DNA of 64,000 bases, from positions 44,633 to 108,632 of the forward strand of contig DAOWGM010000155.1 in assembly GCA_030637515.1 (NCBI GenBank). The letters are read 5' to 3'. Made by a program: the position numbers and the translations under genes. The notes below the pieces were generated by a model, which saw only the letters and a program-made list of their open reading frames with translations, was not told the origin of the DNA and did not search any database. Positions 8,922-17,834 of this stretch are shown in pieces (the stretch's first letter is position 1; each line of letters begins with the position of its first letter). The stretch comes from Bacteroidales bacterium. GTDB taxonomy: Bacteria; Bacteroidota; Bacteroidia; Bacteroidales; UBA12077.

Positions 8922-9935
8922 TTAAATATTACTAACTACTGTTTTTAATTCATTATAAAAAGCTTCCTCAGAATCAGCTCTTTCATTAATCATTTGACCT
9001 AGTTCCTGAAGTTTTTCAGGTCCAAGATCTCTGTTTTTTCCAATTTTGGCTGCAAAGTAAGAAATATTTCTCCAACCATCTCCTATTTCCATCATCTTTT
9101 TTGACATATCTTCTAATTCTTTATTCTGTAGAATTTCAGATGCTTGACGAAGAAATGTGGCATATAAAAAACGGAATCCACCCCCACCTGTTCCTTGATC
9201 TTCAAGAAAAACATTTATTTTCATCACCTCATGCGATAAATGATCAATATCTCTTGTTAATTTTGGCCATCCTTGTAGTTTCTTAGCAAAAGTTCGAATA
9301 CCTCGCACACCAATAAACGGAGGTTGAACACCCACCATATTATTAACAGTATTTTTTATTGCAACAGGAATTAGCTTCTTATAATCAACTGTTTCAGGCA
9401 CAGATTCTATATAATATCTAAATCCTTTTGGAGCTAAATATCCACCAGCAAAACGAGCCTTTCTTAAATTATCTTTATGAATTCGAGCAAATTTGGGGTA
9501 ATAGCTATCACTAACAATATATTCATCACCTTCTTTTCCAACTATAGTAATAAAGTGAATATTAGCATGAACTCTTTCCCATTGAGGAATATAATCCATA
9601 TAATAAAAGTCTACTTGACAAGCAACAGGTATGTTATTCTCTAAAAGACTGTCAAGTTCTTGCTCAGCTTCATCTTGATTTTTAAATCGTTGAGTATTAA
9701 ATTTAATATCAGTTCTCTTTGCAATTTTCTTTCTTAATTTCCCTGGTTTTGTTCTTAAAATAAACATAGGAAAATTAAGATTTGGTGTTCGGCTTAAATA
9801 GCCAAAATATAAACCACTACCCAAACCAAAAATCATTGGTTCAGTAATTTCCAGACCCTGATGTTTTAGTAATGCTGTTAATGAGCCAGACTCACAATGA
9901 GCTGCCATATTGTGTTTAAAAGATTCTATTATCAT
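8922..9935 (-). CDS. BtrH N-terminal-domain-like protein (candidate ACP-dependent acyltransferase)
   Basis: 'AHCESGSLTALLKHQGLEITEPMIFGLGSGLYFGY' plus later His ('ANIHFITIVGKEG') and Asp ('YIVSDSYYP'), consistent with a papain-like triad. Confidence 0.75.
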   Translation of the reverse strand: MIIESFKHNMAAHCESGSLTALLKHQGLEITEPMIFGLGSGLYFGYLSRTPNLNFPMFILRTKPGKLRKKIAKRTDIKFNTQRFKNQDEAEQELDSLLENNIPVACQVDFYYMDYIPQWERVHANIHFITIVGKEGDEYIVSDSYYPKFARIHKDNLRKARFAGGYLAPKGFRYYIESVPETVDYKKLIPVAIKNTVNNMVGVQPPFIGVRGIRTFAKKLQGWPKLTRDIDHLSHEVMKINVFLEDQGTGGGGFRFLYATFLRQASEILQNKELEDMSKKMMEIGDGWRNISYFAAKIGKNRDLGPEKLQELGQMINERADSEEAFYNELKTVVSNI

Positions 9936-10432
9936 TTTTTGTTTAATTCTATTTTTGTGATAACTACGAAAGGATTTTCTGTTCTTGTTTGTTTAACCAG
10001 TATTGGTTGCTTCTGTTTATCTGACTCCGCTTTGGTCTCATTATCTTCAACTACAATAGCTTGAAATAAATTAGAAACCGGTATGTCAAAAGCATATGCA
10101 TATTTATATAAGTCTGCCAATTTTGCTTTTCTGAATGATTTTACTTTTTGATGTTGTTTCACCTTAAATACAGGAATCCCGGTTCTTCGAGATAATTCAA
10201 CATCATTAAAATCATGAATTAGCTTATAAAAATAAACTGGGGTAATTTCATTTTTTTTGAGTTTCTCTAGTAATGAATTTCTTAATTTCATCATTTTCTC
10301 CCAGAAATCGTCAAGATAATTTTTGGTTATATACGAGCCTGTCTGAATCGGACCAAATGTTCCATCTTCCTTTTCAACATACATTATAAGTTGTTGAGGT
10401 TCGTAATCAATATAAGCATCTTTTTCTTTCAT
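9932..10432 (-). CDS. Small HTH-like protein paired with BtrH-like gene
   Basis: C-terminal part 'DFNDVELSRRTGIPVFKVKQHQKVKSFRKAKLADLYKYAYAFDIPVSNLFQ' resembles HTH and aligns with the 17428..17832 product. Confidence 0.55.
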   Translation of the reverse strand: MKEKDAYIDYEPQQLIMYVEKEDGTFGPIQTGSYITKNYLDDFWEKMMKLRNSLLEKLKKNEITPVYFYKLIHDFNDVELSRRTGIPVFKVKQHQKVKSFRKAKLADLYKYAYAFDIPVSNLFQAIVVEDNETKAESDKQKQPILVKQTRTENPFVVITKIELNKK

Positions 10433-10557
10433 GTAAATTATATTTCAATCCGATTCAAAAATTATGTTTTCGGCCGATGATTTAGATTCTTACAGCAATG
10501 TAGTAAAAACTATGCCATTTTTTTGGTCTACTAAATTAATTCAAATTAAATTATTGC

Positions 10558-10565
10558 CAAAATTA
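10558..10565 (-). promoter_or_regulatory. Possible Bacteroidetes -7 element (TAATTTTG on minus strand) for the left arm
   Basis: Matches TAnnTTTG on the minus strand; no convincing -33 partner. Confidence 0.2.
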
Positions 10566-10737
10566 ATACAAACAAACAATTTGAAATTTAAATGATTTAA
10601 CCACTATTTATAAGCATTATAGAAGTATTTACAAATTAATATTTCATAAAATAATCTGTTCATGTAACCATATTGATATTTGATAAAAAATATTGACTAA
10701 AAGGATTCGTAATCTAAGGAATATTAAAAGTATTTAT

Positions 10738-10745
10738 TAAATTTG
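10738..10745 (+). promoter_or_regulatory. Possible Bacteroidetes -7 element (TAAATTTG) upstream of the ammonia-lyase operon
   Basis: Matches TAnnTTTG about 70 bp upstream of the 10817 start; -33 box weak. Confidence 0.35.
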
Positions 10746-10816
10746 CATACTTACAAAATGACAGATGAACTAAACGGCTAATTATTAGCTACTTTAACGT
10801 ATAACGAAGAATAAAA

Positions 10817-12358
10817 ATGATAATTATAGGGGGTGAGAATCTTAATCTTAATGATTTTTACAAAATTCTTTTTGAAAGTGAAAAGATTGATTTAGATAAA
10901 AACGCACTAAAAAAAGTACAAGAAAGTTACAATTTTTTAGATGATTTTTCGAAGAACAAAGTAATATATGGCATAAATACGTGCTTTGGTCCAATGGCAC
11001 AATATAAGATTAGCGACGACGACCAAAAAACACTTCAATACAACCTCATTCGCAGTCACGCTGCTGGTTCAGGAAATACCTTACCAAACATTTATGTGAA
11101 AGCATTAATGATTGGTCGTTTAAATACTTTCATGAAAGGGTTTTCAGGAGTACATGAAGAAGCTATTTTTCTATTAAAAGAATTTATTAATAAAGATATT
11201 TATCCTAAAATATTTGAACACGGTGGTGTTGGAGCAAGTGGAGATTTAGTTCAATTAGCACATTTAGCTCTTAATCTTATTGGTGAAGGAGAAATATGCT
11301 TCGATGGTGAATTTAGACCTGCACAAGAAGTTTTTAAAGCAAATAACTTAGAACCTTTAAAAGTTCATTTAAGAGAAGGCTTAGCTTTAATAAACGGAAC
11401 TTCATGCATGACAGGTATAAGCATTATCAATCTAATTCATGCAAAGAATCTATTAAACTGGTCTTTAATTTCTTCCAGTTTAATTAACGAAGTTGTTGAA
11501 TCTGCCGACGATCATTTTTCAGAAGAACTAAATCAGGTTAAACTGCACGAAGGACAAAACCTTATTGCTGAAGAAATACGAAAAATAGTTGACTCAAGTA
11601 AGCTCATTAAGAAAAGATCGGACTTATTTTATAACAACCATCACGATGTTGGAGTAATCAAAGTTAAAGTTCAGGAATATTATTCGCTTCGTTGTGTACC
11701 TCAAGTATTAGGTCCTATATACGAAACTATAGCAAATGCTGAAAAGGTTATTATAAATGAAGTAAATTCTGTTAATGATAATCCTATAATTGATAAAGAG
11801 AATGGTGATGTGCTTCATGGTGGTAATTTCCATGGAGATTATATTTCTCTTGAAATGGACAAACTAAAAATTGTAACAACGAAGTTGTCTATGTTGGTTG
11901 AACGCCAAATTAACTATTTGTTCAATGAAAAGATAAACGAGAAATTCCCTCCATTTGCAAACCTTGGAACAATTGGTTTAGATTTAGGATTACAAGCAGC
12001 ACAGTTTACAGCAACATCAACAACTGCAGAAAATCAGACCTTATCTAATCCAATGTATGTTCATAGCATTCCTAACAATGGCGATAATCAAGACATTGTG
12101 AGTATGGGTACTAATTCTGCATTAATCACAAAGAAAGTAATTGAAAACTCGTTTGAAATATTATCAATCAAATACATGAGTTTACTTCAGGTAATCGATT
12201 ATATGGAATTCCAAGAAAGATTATCGGATATAGGAAAGAAACTTTATAAGGAAATGAGAGCAATTGTTCCTAAAATTGTAAAAGACGTTCCATTGTATCC
12301 ACATATTGAAAACATCAAACAATATTTAATAAAAACCAGACCAAATCTAATAAACTAA
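10817..12358 (+). CDS. HAL/PAL/TAL family aromatic amino acid ammonia-lyase
   Basis: MIO motif 'GGVGASGDLVQLAHLAL', 'YGINTCFGP', 'NDNPIID', 'TSTTAENQTLSNP'. Confidence 0.92.
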   Translation: MIIIGGENLNLNDFYKILFESEKIDLDKNALKKVQESYNFLDDFSKNKVIYGINTCFGPMAQYKISDDDQKTLQYNLIRSHAAGSGNTLPNIYVKALMIGRLNTFMKGFSGVHEEAIFLLKEFINKDIYPKIFEHGGVGASGDLVQLAHLALNLIGEGEICFDGEFRPAQEVFKANNLEPLKVHLREGLALINGTSCMTGISIINLIHAKNLLNWSLISSSLINEVVESADDHFSEELNQVKLHEGQNLIAEEIRKIVDSSKLIKKRSDLFYNNHHDVGVIKVKVQEYYSLRCVPQVLGPIYETIANAEKVIINEVNSVNDNPIIDKENGDVLHGGNFHGDYISLEMDKLKIVTTKLSMLVERQINYLFNEKINEKFPPFANLGTIGLDLGLQAAQFTATSTTAENQTLSNPMYVHSIPNNGDNQDIVSMGTNSALITKKVIENSFEILSIKYMSLLQVIDYMEFQERLSDIGKKLYKEMRAIVPKIVKDVPLYPHIENIKQYLIKTRPNLIN

Positions 12359-12363
12359 TTAAA

Positions 12364-13092
12364 ATGAAATTTGCTTTAGTAACAGGAGGTTCAAGAGGAA
12401 TTGGAAAAGCAATATGTTTAAAAATTGCTGAATTAGGATATCATATTTTAGTTAATTACAGAAGTAATAATCAAGAAGCAGAAGATACACTAAATCAGAT
12501 TAAAACATTAGGAGGTTCAGGTGAACTGATGAAATTTGATGTTTCTAATTCTGATGAAATTAGAGCTTCATTAGACAAATGGAAAGAGAACAATCCTGAA
12601 TCAGTTATTGAAGTGTTAATTAATAACGCTGGCATAAGAAAAGATGCCTTAATTGTGTGGATGAAAGACGAAGATTGGAAGGATGTTTTAAACACAAATC
12701 TGGATAGTTTTTATTATATTACAAAACATTTAGTACAAGATATGATTGTTAACAGATATGGGAGAATTGTTAACGTTGTTTCATTATCTGGTATTAAAGG
12801 TTTGCCCGGACAAACAAATTATTCGGCAGCTAAAGGTGGCGTAATTGCTGCAAGCAAAGCTTTAGCTCAAGAAATTGCAAAAAAGAACGTAACTGTAAAT
12901 TGTGTTGCTCCTGGTTTTATTAAAACAGATATGACACAAGAATTGGAAGAGAAAGATTTAAAACGTCTTATTCCAATGAGTCGATTTGGTAATGCTGAAG
13001 AAGTTGCTGATGTTGTTGCTTTTCTTGCTTCACCGAAAGCATCTTATGTAACAGGAGAAGTAGTTTCTATAAACGGAGGACTTTATACATAA
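12364..13092 (+). CDS. 3-oxoacyl-ACP reductase (FabG-like SDR)
   Basis: 'TGGSRGIGKAI', 'INNAGIRKD', 'YSAAKGG', 'NCVAPGFIKTDM'. Confidence 0.92.
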   Translation: MKFALVTGGSRGIGKAICLKIAELGYHILVNYRSNNQEAEDTLNQIKTLGGSGELMKFDVSNSDEIRASLDKWKENNPESVIEVLINNAGIRKDALIVWMKDEDWKDVLNTNLDSFYYITKHLVQDMIVNRYGRIVNVVSLSGIKGLPGQTNYSAAKGGVIAASKALAQEIAKKNVTVNCVAPGFIKTDMTQELEEKDLKRLIPMSRFGNAEEVADVVAFLASPKASYVTGEVVSINGGLYT

Positions 13093-13118
13093 TTATAAAA
13101 ACGCTGTAATACGAGCCT

Positions 13119-14342
13119 ATGAATAGAGTGGTGATAACAGGTATGGGAATTTATTCCACTATTGGTAAAAATATTGAAGAAGTAAACAATTCACTTTATG
13201 CCGGAAAATCAGGAATTGGTTTTGAGCAAATAAGAAAAGATTTTGGATTTCGCTCTGCATTAACTGGAATTTTAGAACAACCAAGCTTAAAAGGTCAATT
13301 AAAAAGAAGACAACGAGTTGGATTGGCAGAAGAAGGCGAATATGCCTATGTTGCAACGGTTGAAGCTTTAAAACAAGCTGAAATTGATGAAGATTTCTTA
13401 GATAATAATGAAATTGGAATATTATATGGGAATGACAGTTCTGCAAGATCTGTTGTGGAATCTTATGATGTGCTTAAAGAAAAAAAGGATACTGCGCTAT
13501 TAGGCTCAGGAGCTATATTTCAATCGATGAATTCTACAATAACCATGAATTTATCGACTATATTCAGATTAAAAGGAATAAACTTAACTATAAGTGCAGC
13601 TTGTGCGAGTGGATCACATTCGATAGGAATGGGTTATTATCTTATTCGCAGTGGTTTGCAAAATATGATTGTTTGTGGTGGTGGTCAAGAAATTAACTAC
13701 CATTCAATGGGAAGTTTCGATGGATTAGGCGCTTTCTCAGTACGTGAAAATGAACCTCAAAAAGCTAGTCGTCCTTTTGATCGCGATCGTGATGGATTAG
13801 TTCCAAGTGGTGGTGCTGCAACGGTAATTTTGGAAAGCTATGAATCAGCAAAAAAGCGTGGTGCTAATATTATTGCAGAAGTAATTGGTTATGGGTTTTC
13901 ATCAAACGGTGATCATATCTCAGTTCCTAACGTAGAAGGTCCGGCAAGATCTCTTGAAATGGCAATAAAAGATGCTAATTTACAAGCATCTCAAATTGAT
14001 TATATTAACGCTCATGCAACAGCAACACCCGTTGGAGATTTAAATGAGGCTCAGGCAATTAGCAAGGTTTTTGGCGCAAAAACCCCATATGTTAGTTCAA
14101 CCAAATCAATGACAGGACATGAAATGTGGATGGGTGGTGCCAGCGAAATTATTTATTCTGTATTAATGATGCAAAATTCGTATGTTGCTCCTAATATTAA
14201 TTTCGAAAACCCTGATGAACACTCAGCAAAATTAAATATTGCTGTAGAAACTATTAAAAATCATAATATTGATATATTTTTGTCAAACTCATTTGGATTT
14301 GGAGGAACAAATTCCTCTTTAATTGTGAAAAAGATAAAATAA
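13119..14342 (+). CDS. Beta-ketoacyl-ACP synthase (FabF-type, complete C-H-H)
   Basis: 'SAACASGSHSIG', 'NAHATATPVGD', 'KSMTGHEMWMGGASE'. Confidence 0.92.
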   Translation: MNRVVITGMGIYSTIGKNIEEVNNSLYAGKSGIGFEQIRKDFGFRSALTGILEQPSLKGQLKRRQRVGLAEEGEYAYVATVEALKQAEIDEDFLDNNEIGILYGNDSSARSVVESYDVLKEKKDTALLGSGAIFQSMNSTITMNLSTIFRLKGINLTISAACASGSHSIGMGYYLIRSGLQNMIVCGGGQEINYHSMGSFDGLGAFSVRENEPQKASRPFDRDRDGLVPSGGAATVILESYESAKKRGANIIAEVIGYGFSSNGDHISVPNVEGPARSLEMAIKDANLQASQIDYINAHATATPVGDLNEAQAISKVFGAKTPYVSSTKSMTGHEMWMGGASEIIYSVLMMQNSYVAPNINFENPDEHSAKLNIAVETIKNHNIDIFLSNSFGFGGTNSSLIVKKIK

Positions 14343-14370
14343 ATTTATTAACCGGGAGACATTATAAGAC

Positions 14371-14619
14371 ATGGAGAATAAGGAAATTATTAGTAAGGTA
14401 AATGATTTTCTAATTGATGAGTTTGAGATTGAAGAAGATCAGTTGATCCCTACAGCCAGCTTAAAGGAAACACTTGAGATTGATAGTTTAGACTATGTTG
14501 ATCTTGTTGTAATTATTGAAAGAAATTTTGGATTTAAAGTAAAAGGTGAAGATTTTGCTACTATAAAAACTCTTCAGGATTTTTATGATTATATCATAAG
14601 CCGGGTTAATTCTAACTAA
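14371..14619 (+). CDS. Acyl carrier protein
   Basis: 'LKETLEIDSLDYVDLVVIIE' attachment site. Confidence 0.9.
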   Translation: MENKEIISKVNDFLIDEFEIEEDQLIPTASLKETLEIDSLDYVDLVVIIERNFGFKVKGEDFATIKTLQDFYDYIISRVNSN

Positions 14620-14651
14620 TCCCGGGATAGAAAGAAATTGGAGGTTTTTAG

Positions 14652-15548
14652 ATGCCATCATGGAAAGGACAATCCCGCGGAAATGTATTAGGCTATAAAA
14701 TATTTGTATTTACGCTTAAATATTTAGGACTTTATTTCGCATATTTCATTCTACTCTTTGTTGCTTTCTATTTTTTCCTTTTTTCACGTAAAAGTTCAAA
14801 ATTCACTTACCATTATTTTCGCCATATTTTAAAGTATTCTTGGCTAAAGACCAAATGGAATATTTACAGAAACTATTTTACATTTGGACAAGTACTGCTC
14901 GATAAGTTTGCAATTCTCGGTGGCTTAAAAGGCAAATTCAGTTACAATTTTGATGGTGAACATCATCTTCGCAGTATGGTTGAAAATAAAACCGGAGGAA
15001 TCATTGTAAATGCTCACATTGGAAATTTTGAGATTGCAGGACAACTGCTGGAACGATTAAATTCCAGAATAAATGTTCTGATGTTAGATGCAGAACATCA
15101 AAGAATAAAAAATTTAGTATCAGATGTTTTAGTTAACAAGGATGTGAATATTATTCCCATTCAAAGCGATTATTCTCATATTATACCAATTAGTGATGCT
15201 TTAATAAATAAAGAATTAATTGCAATGGCTGGTGATCGTTTTATTCAGGAAAGCAAAGTTTTCGAAGTTGATTTCATGGGAGAAAAAGCATTATTTCCTT
15301 CAGGACCATTTTACTTAGCTGCCCGTTTTGGAGTTCCTGTTACTTTCGCATTTGCAATGAAAGAATCAAAAACACATTATCATTTCTATGCTACGGCTCC
15401 AGAAATGGTGAAAAGATATAAGAATCCTGAAGAGCAGGAACAGGAACTTAATAAGTTTGTTATAAAATATGTAAAGGAATTTGAGCGAATTTTAAAAATG
15501 TATCCATTGCAATGGTTTAATTACTACCAGTTTTGGAAAGCAGAATAA
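14652..15548 (+). CDS. LpxL/HtrB-like lysophospholipid (lipid A-type) acyltransferase
   Basis: 'IIVNAHIGNFEIAGQLL' (HxxxxE) and 'GDRFIQES...FPSGPFYLAARFGVPV'. Confidence 0.85.
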   Translation: MPSWKGQSRGNVLGYKIFVFTLKYLGLYFAYFILLFVAFYFFLFSRKSSKFTYHYFRHILKYSWLKTKWNIYRNYFTFGQVLLDKFAILGGLKGKFSYNFDGEHHLRSMVENKTGGIIVNAHIGNFEIAGQLLERLNSRINVLMLDAEHQRIKNLVSDVLVNKDVNIIPIQSDYSHIIPISDALINKELIAMAGDRFIQESKVFEVDFMGEKALFPSGPFYLAARFGVPVTFAFAMKESKTHYHFYATAPEMVKRYKNPEEQEQELNKFVIKYVKEFERILKMYPLQWFNYYQFWKAE

Positions 15549-15553
15549 TTCAT

Positions 15554-16912
15554 ATGAAAGAAAATAAAATATTATTCATATCAGCAAATCAACATAAAGT
15601 TCCATATCCGGTTTATCCTATCGGACTTTCCTATATTACAACTTATTTGCAGGAAAATATACCAGAATACGATTCAATGATGGTGGATTTAAATTTCAGC
15701 ACCATTGAAGAATTAAAAGAAATTACAACAAAATACAATCCTAAATTTATAGGAATATCATTCCGAAATATTGACGATGTTAACTCTTACAACAGAGAAG
15801 AATTTGTTACACATTATAAAAATGTTATCGATAATCTTCGCACAGTTTCAGATGCAAAAATAATTGTTGGAGGTTCGGGATTCTCAATCTTTCCTGAATT
15901 GATGTTTAAAAGATTAAATCCTGATTTTGGCGTTTACGGAGAAGGTGAAGAAACAATTCTAAAGCTTATCAATAGTATTGACAATAATGAAGATTATACA
16001 GGATTAAGCCGCCTTATTTATAATAAGAATGGACAATGTGTTTTTAATAAAAATGAAAGTTATTTCAGTGATTTAAACTTAGATTTCGATAAAGATCTAA
16101 TAGATTTTTATTGGGAAAAAAGTGGAATGCTAAATATACAAACTAAGCGAGGTTGTCCTTACAATTGCATCTATTGTACATATCCATTAATTGAAGGAAG
16201 CAAGGTTCGTACCTTAAATACAGATAAAATAGTTGATACTTTAAAGAAACTATACTATCAAAAAGGAATTGATTATGTTTTCTTTACCGACTCAGTTTTT
16301 AATATTAATAATGCATATAATTATGAACTTGCTGAGAAAATCATAGCAAGTGGTATAAAAATTCACTGGGGAGGTTATTTTACATTTAAAAATCTTGATG
16401 AAAATCTTTTAAAAGTATTAAAGAAATCAGGTTTGCAACATGTGGAATTTGGAACTGAAGCAATATCTGAGAAATGTTTAAAAACTTACGGTAAAAACTT
16501 TACTGTTAATGATGTTTTAGAAAAATCAGCACTTTGTAACAAACTTGATATTCCTTTTGCACATTTTCTTATTACCGGAGGATATGGAGAAACTGATTCA
16601 ACTGTTGATGAAACTTTTGCAAACTCAAAACTAATTGATAATACAGTTTTCTTTACTTTTGTAGGAATGCGTATTTATCCTGGAACAAAATTACAGGAAT
16701 ACGCTATAAAAGAAGGTGTAATTGATAAAAATGACGATTTACTTGAACCTAAGTATTATCTTTCAAAAGATGTAAATTACGATACATTAAAAGAAAGGGC
16801 ACTTAAGACTAGAAAACGTTGGATTTTCCCTGATGAAGACACAGCAACAATTACAAATAAATTAAGACAAAGAAATAAAAAAGGTCCGTTATGGGAATAT
16901 ATGACAATGTAA
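15554..16912 (+). CDS. B12-binding-domain radical SAM protein
   Basis: 'YPIGLSYITTYLQENIPEYD...IIVGGSGFSIFPE' and CxxxCxxC 'RGCPYNCIYCTYPLIEG'; internal ATG 15554 preferred over track start 15533. Confidence 0.87.
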   Translation: MKENKILFISANQHKVPYPVYPIGLSYITTYLQENIPEYDSMMVDLNFSTIEELKEITTKYNPKFIGISFRNIDDVNSYNREEFVTHYKNVIDNLRTVSDAKIIVGGSGFSIFPELMFKRLNPDFGVYGEGEETILKLINSIDNNEDYTGLSRLIYNKNGQCVFNKNESYFSDLNLDFDKDLIDFYWEKSGMLNIQTKRGCPYNCIYCTYPLIEGSKVRTLNTDKIVDTLKKLYYQKGIDYVFFTDSVFNINNAYNYELAEKIIASGIKIHWGGYFTFKNLDENLLKVLKKSGLQHVEFGTEAISEKCLKTYGKNFTVNDVLEKSALCNKLDIPFAHFLITGGYGETDSTVDETFANSKLIDNTVFFTFVGMRIYPGTKLQEYAIKEGVIDKNDDLLEPKYYLSKDVNYDTLKERALKTRKRWIFPDEDTATITNKLRQRNKKGPLWEYMTM

Positions 16913-17337
16913 TTGCAGACGGAAAAACTATATTGCAGTTTATTCCTCAAAGAGAACCAATGGTTATGGTCGAAAAACTTCATAAAGCTGAAGGAGGGCA
17001 AACCATAGGAAGTTTACAAATAAACGAAAGCAATATTTTTTGTAAAGATGGATTTTTACAAGAACCGGGCTTAATTGAAAACATAGCACAAACAGCAGCT
17101 GTTGGAGTTGGATTTGAATATAGAAATGAGAATAAGGATGTGCCAACAGGTTATATTGGAGCGGTTCAGAAACTTACCATTCATAGTTTACCCGAAATAG
17201 GTAAAACAATATTTACAGAAATAAATGTTGAACATAAAGTATTTAATACAACATTAATTAATGGTAAGATTTCCTGCGATGGTAATATAATCGCAGAATG
17301 CTCAATGAAAATCTTTTTAGACGAAAAAGGAAATTAG
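16891..17337 (+). CDS. Hotdog-fold 3-hydroxyacyl-ACP dehydratase-like protein (ApeP-like, non-canonical active site)
   Basis: 'ILQFIPQREPMVMVEKL...FLQEPGLIENIAQTAAVGVGF' resembles FabZ/ApeP family; no GHFP His. Confidence 0.7.
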   Translation: MGIYDNVIADGKTILQFIPQREPMVMVEKLHKAEGGQTIGSLQINESNIFCKDGFLQEPGLIENIAQTAAVGVGFEYRNENKDVPTGYIGAVQKLTIHSLPEIGKTIFTEINVEHKVFNTTLINGKISCDGNIIAECSMKIFLDEKGN

Positions 17338-17427
17338 TATTTAGTAATAAGATATAAGTATTAAGACATTGGAATTAAATTATTGATTTTAACTTTGAAC
17401 TTGAAACATTAAACCTGAAACTAAATT

Positions 17428-17832
17428 ATGGAAAAAGACAAAGTACCACAAGATGAAGGAATAACAGGAGGTGTATCACGTGAAGTGCAATATGCAATTG
17501 ACGAAAATGGAAAATACGTAAAAGTAATGAGCACCGGATGGGAGCCTAAGAATATTGTTAACGATCTTGCGTGGGAAGATATTCAAGAAATGGTTGAAAT
17601 TGCCAATGAAAAAATAAAATCAGGAAAAGCAAGTCCAATTATGCACTTTATGGCAAAAACCCAAATGGATGTTACTTTACTTTCTGATTATATTGAATTA
17701 CCCAAATGGAAAGTAAAAAGGCATCTAAAACCCAAATGTTTTAAAAAATTGAAACAAGAACAAATAGAAAAATACGCCAAAATATTTGAAATCAACGTAG
17801 ACGAATTAGTAAATTTTAATCCTGAAAAATAA
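17428..17832 (+). CDS. Small HTH-like protein paired with BtrH-like gene
   Basis: 'MDVTLLSDYIELPKWKVKRHLKPKCFKKLKQEQIEKYAKIFEINVDELVNF' aligns with C-terminus of the 9932..10432 product. Confidence 0.55.
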   Translation: MEKDKVPQDEGITGGVSREVQYAIDENGKYVKVMSTGWEPKNIVNDLAWEDIQEMVEIANEKIKSGKASPIMHFMAKTQMDVTLLSDYIELPKWKVKRHLKPKCFKKLKQEQIEKYAKIFEINVDELVNFNPEK

Positions 17833-17834
17833 AT

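Noticed and set aside
13159-13446. 95-aa minus-strand ORF inside the ketosynthase (and similar antisense ORFs at 6873, 7057, 19914, 23995, 31473, 53799)
   Set aside because: Fully nested antisense to genes with clear motifs, low-complexity or Leu/Gln-rich translations, no start-region or domain support; expected by chance opposite conserved codons
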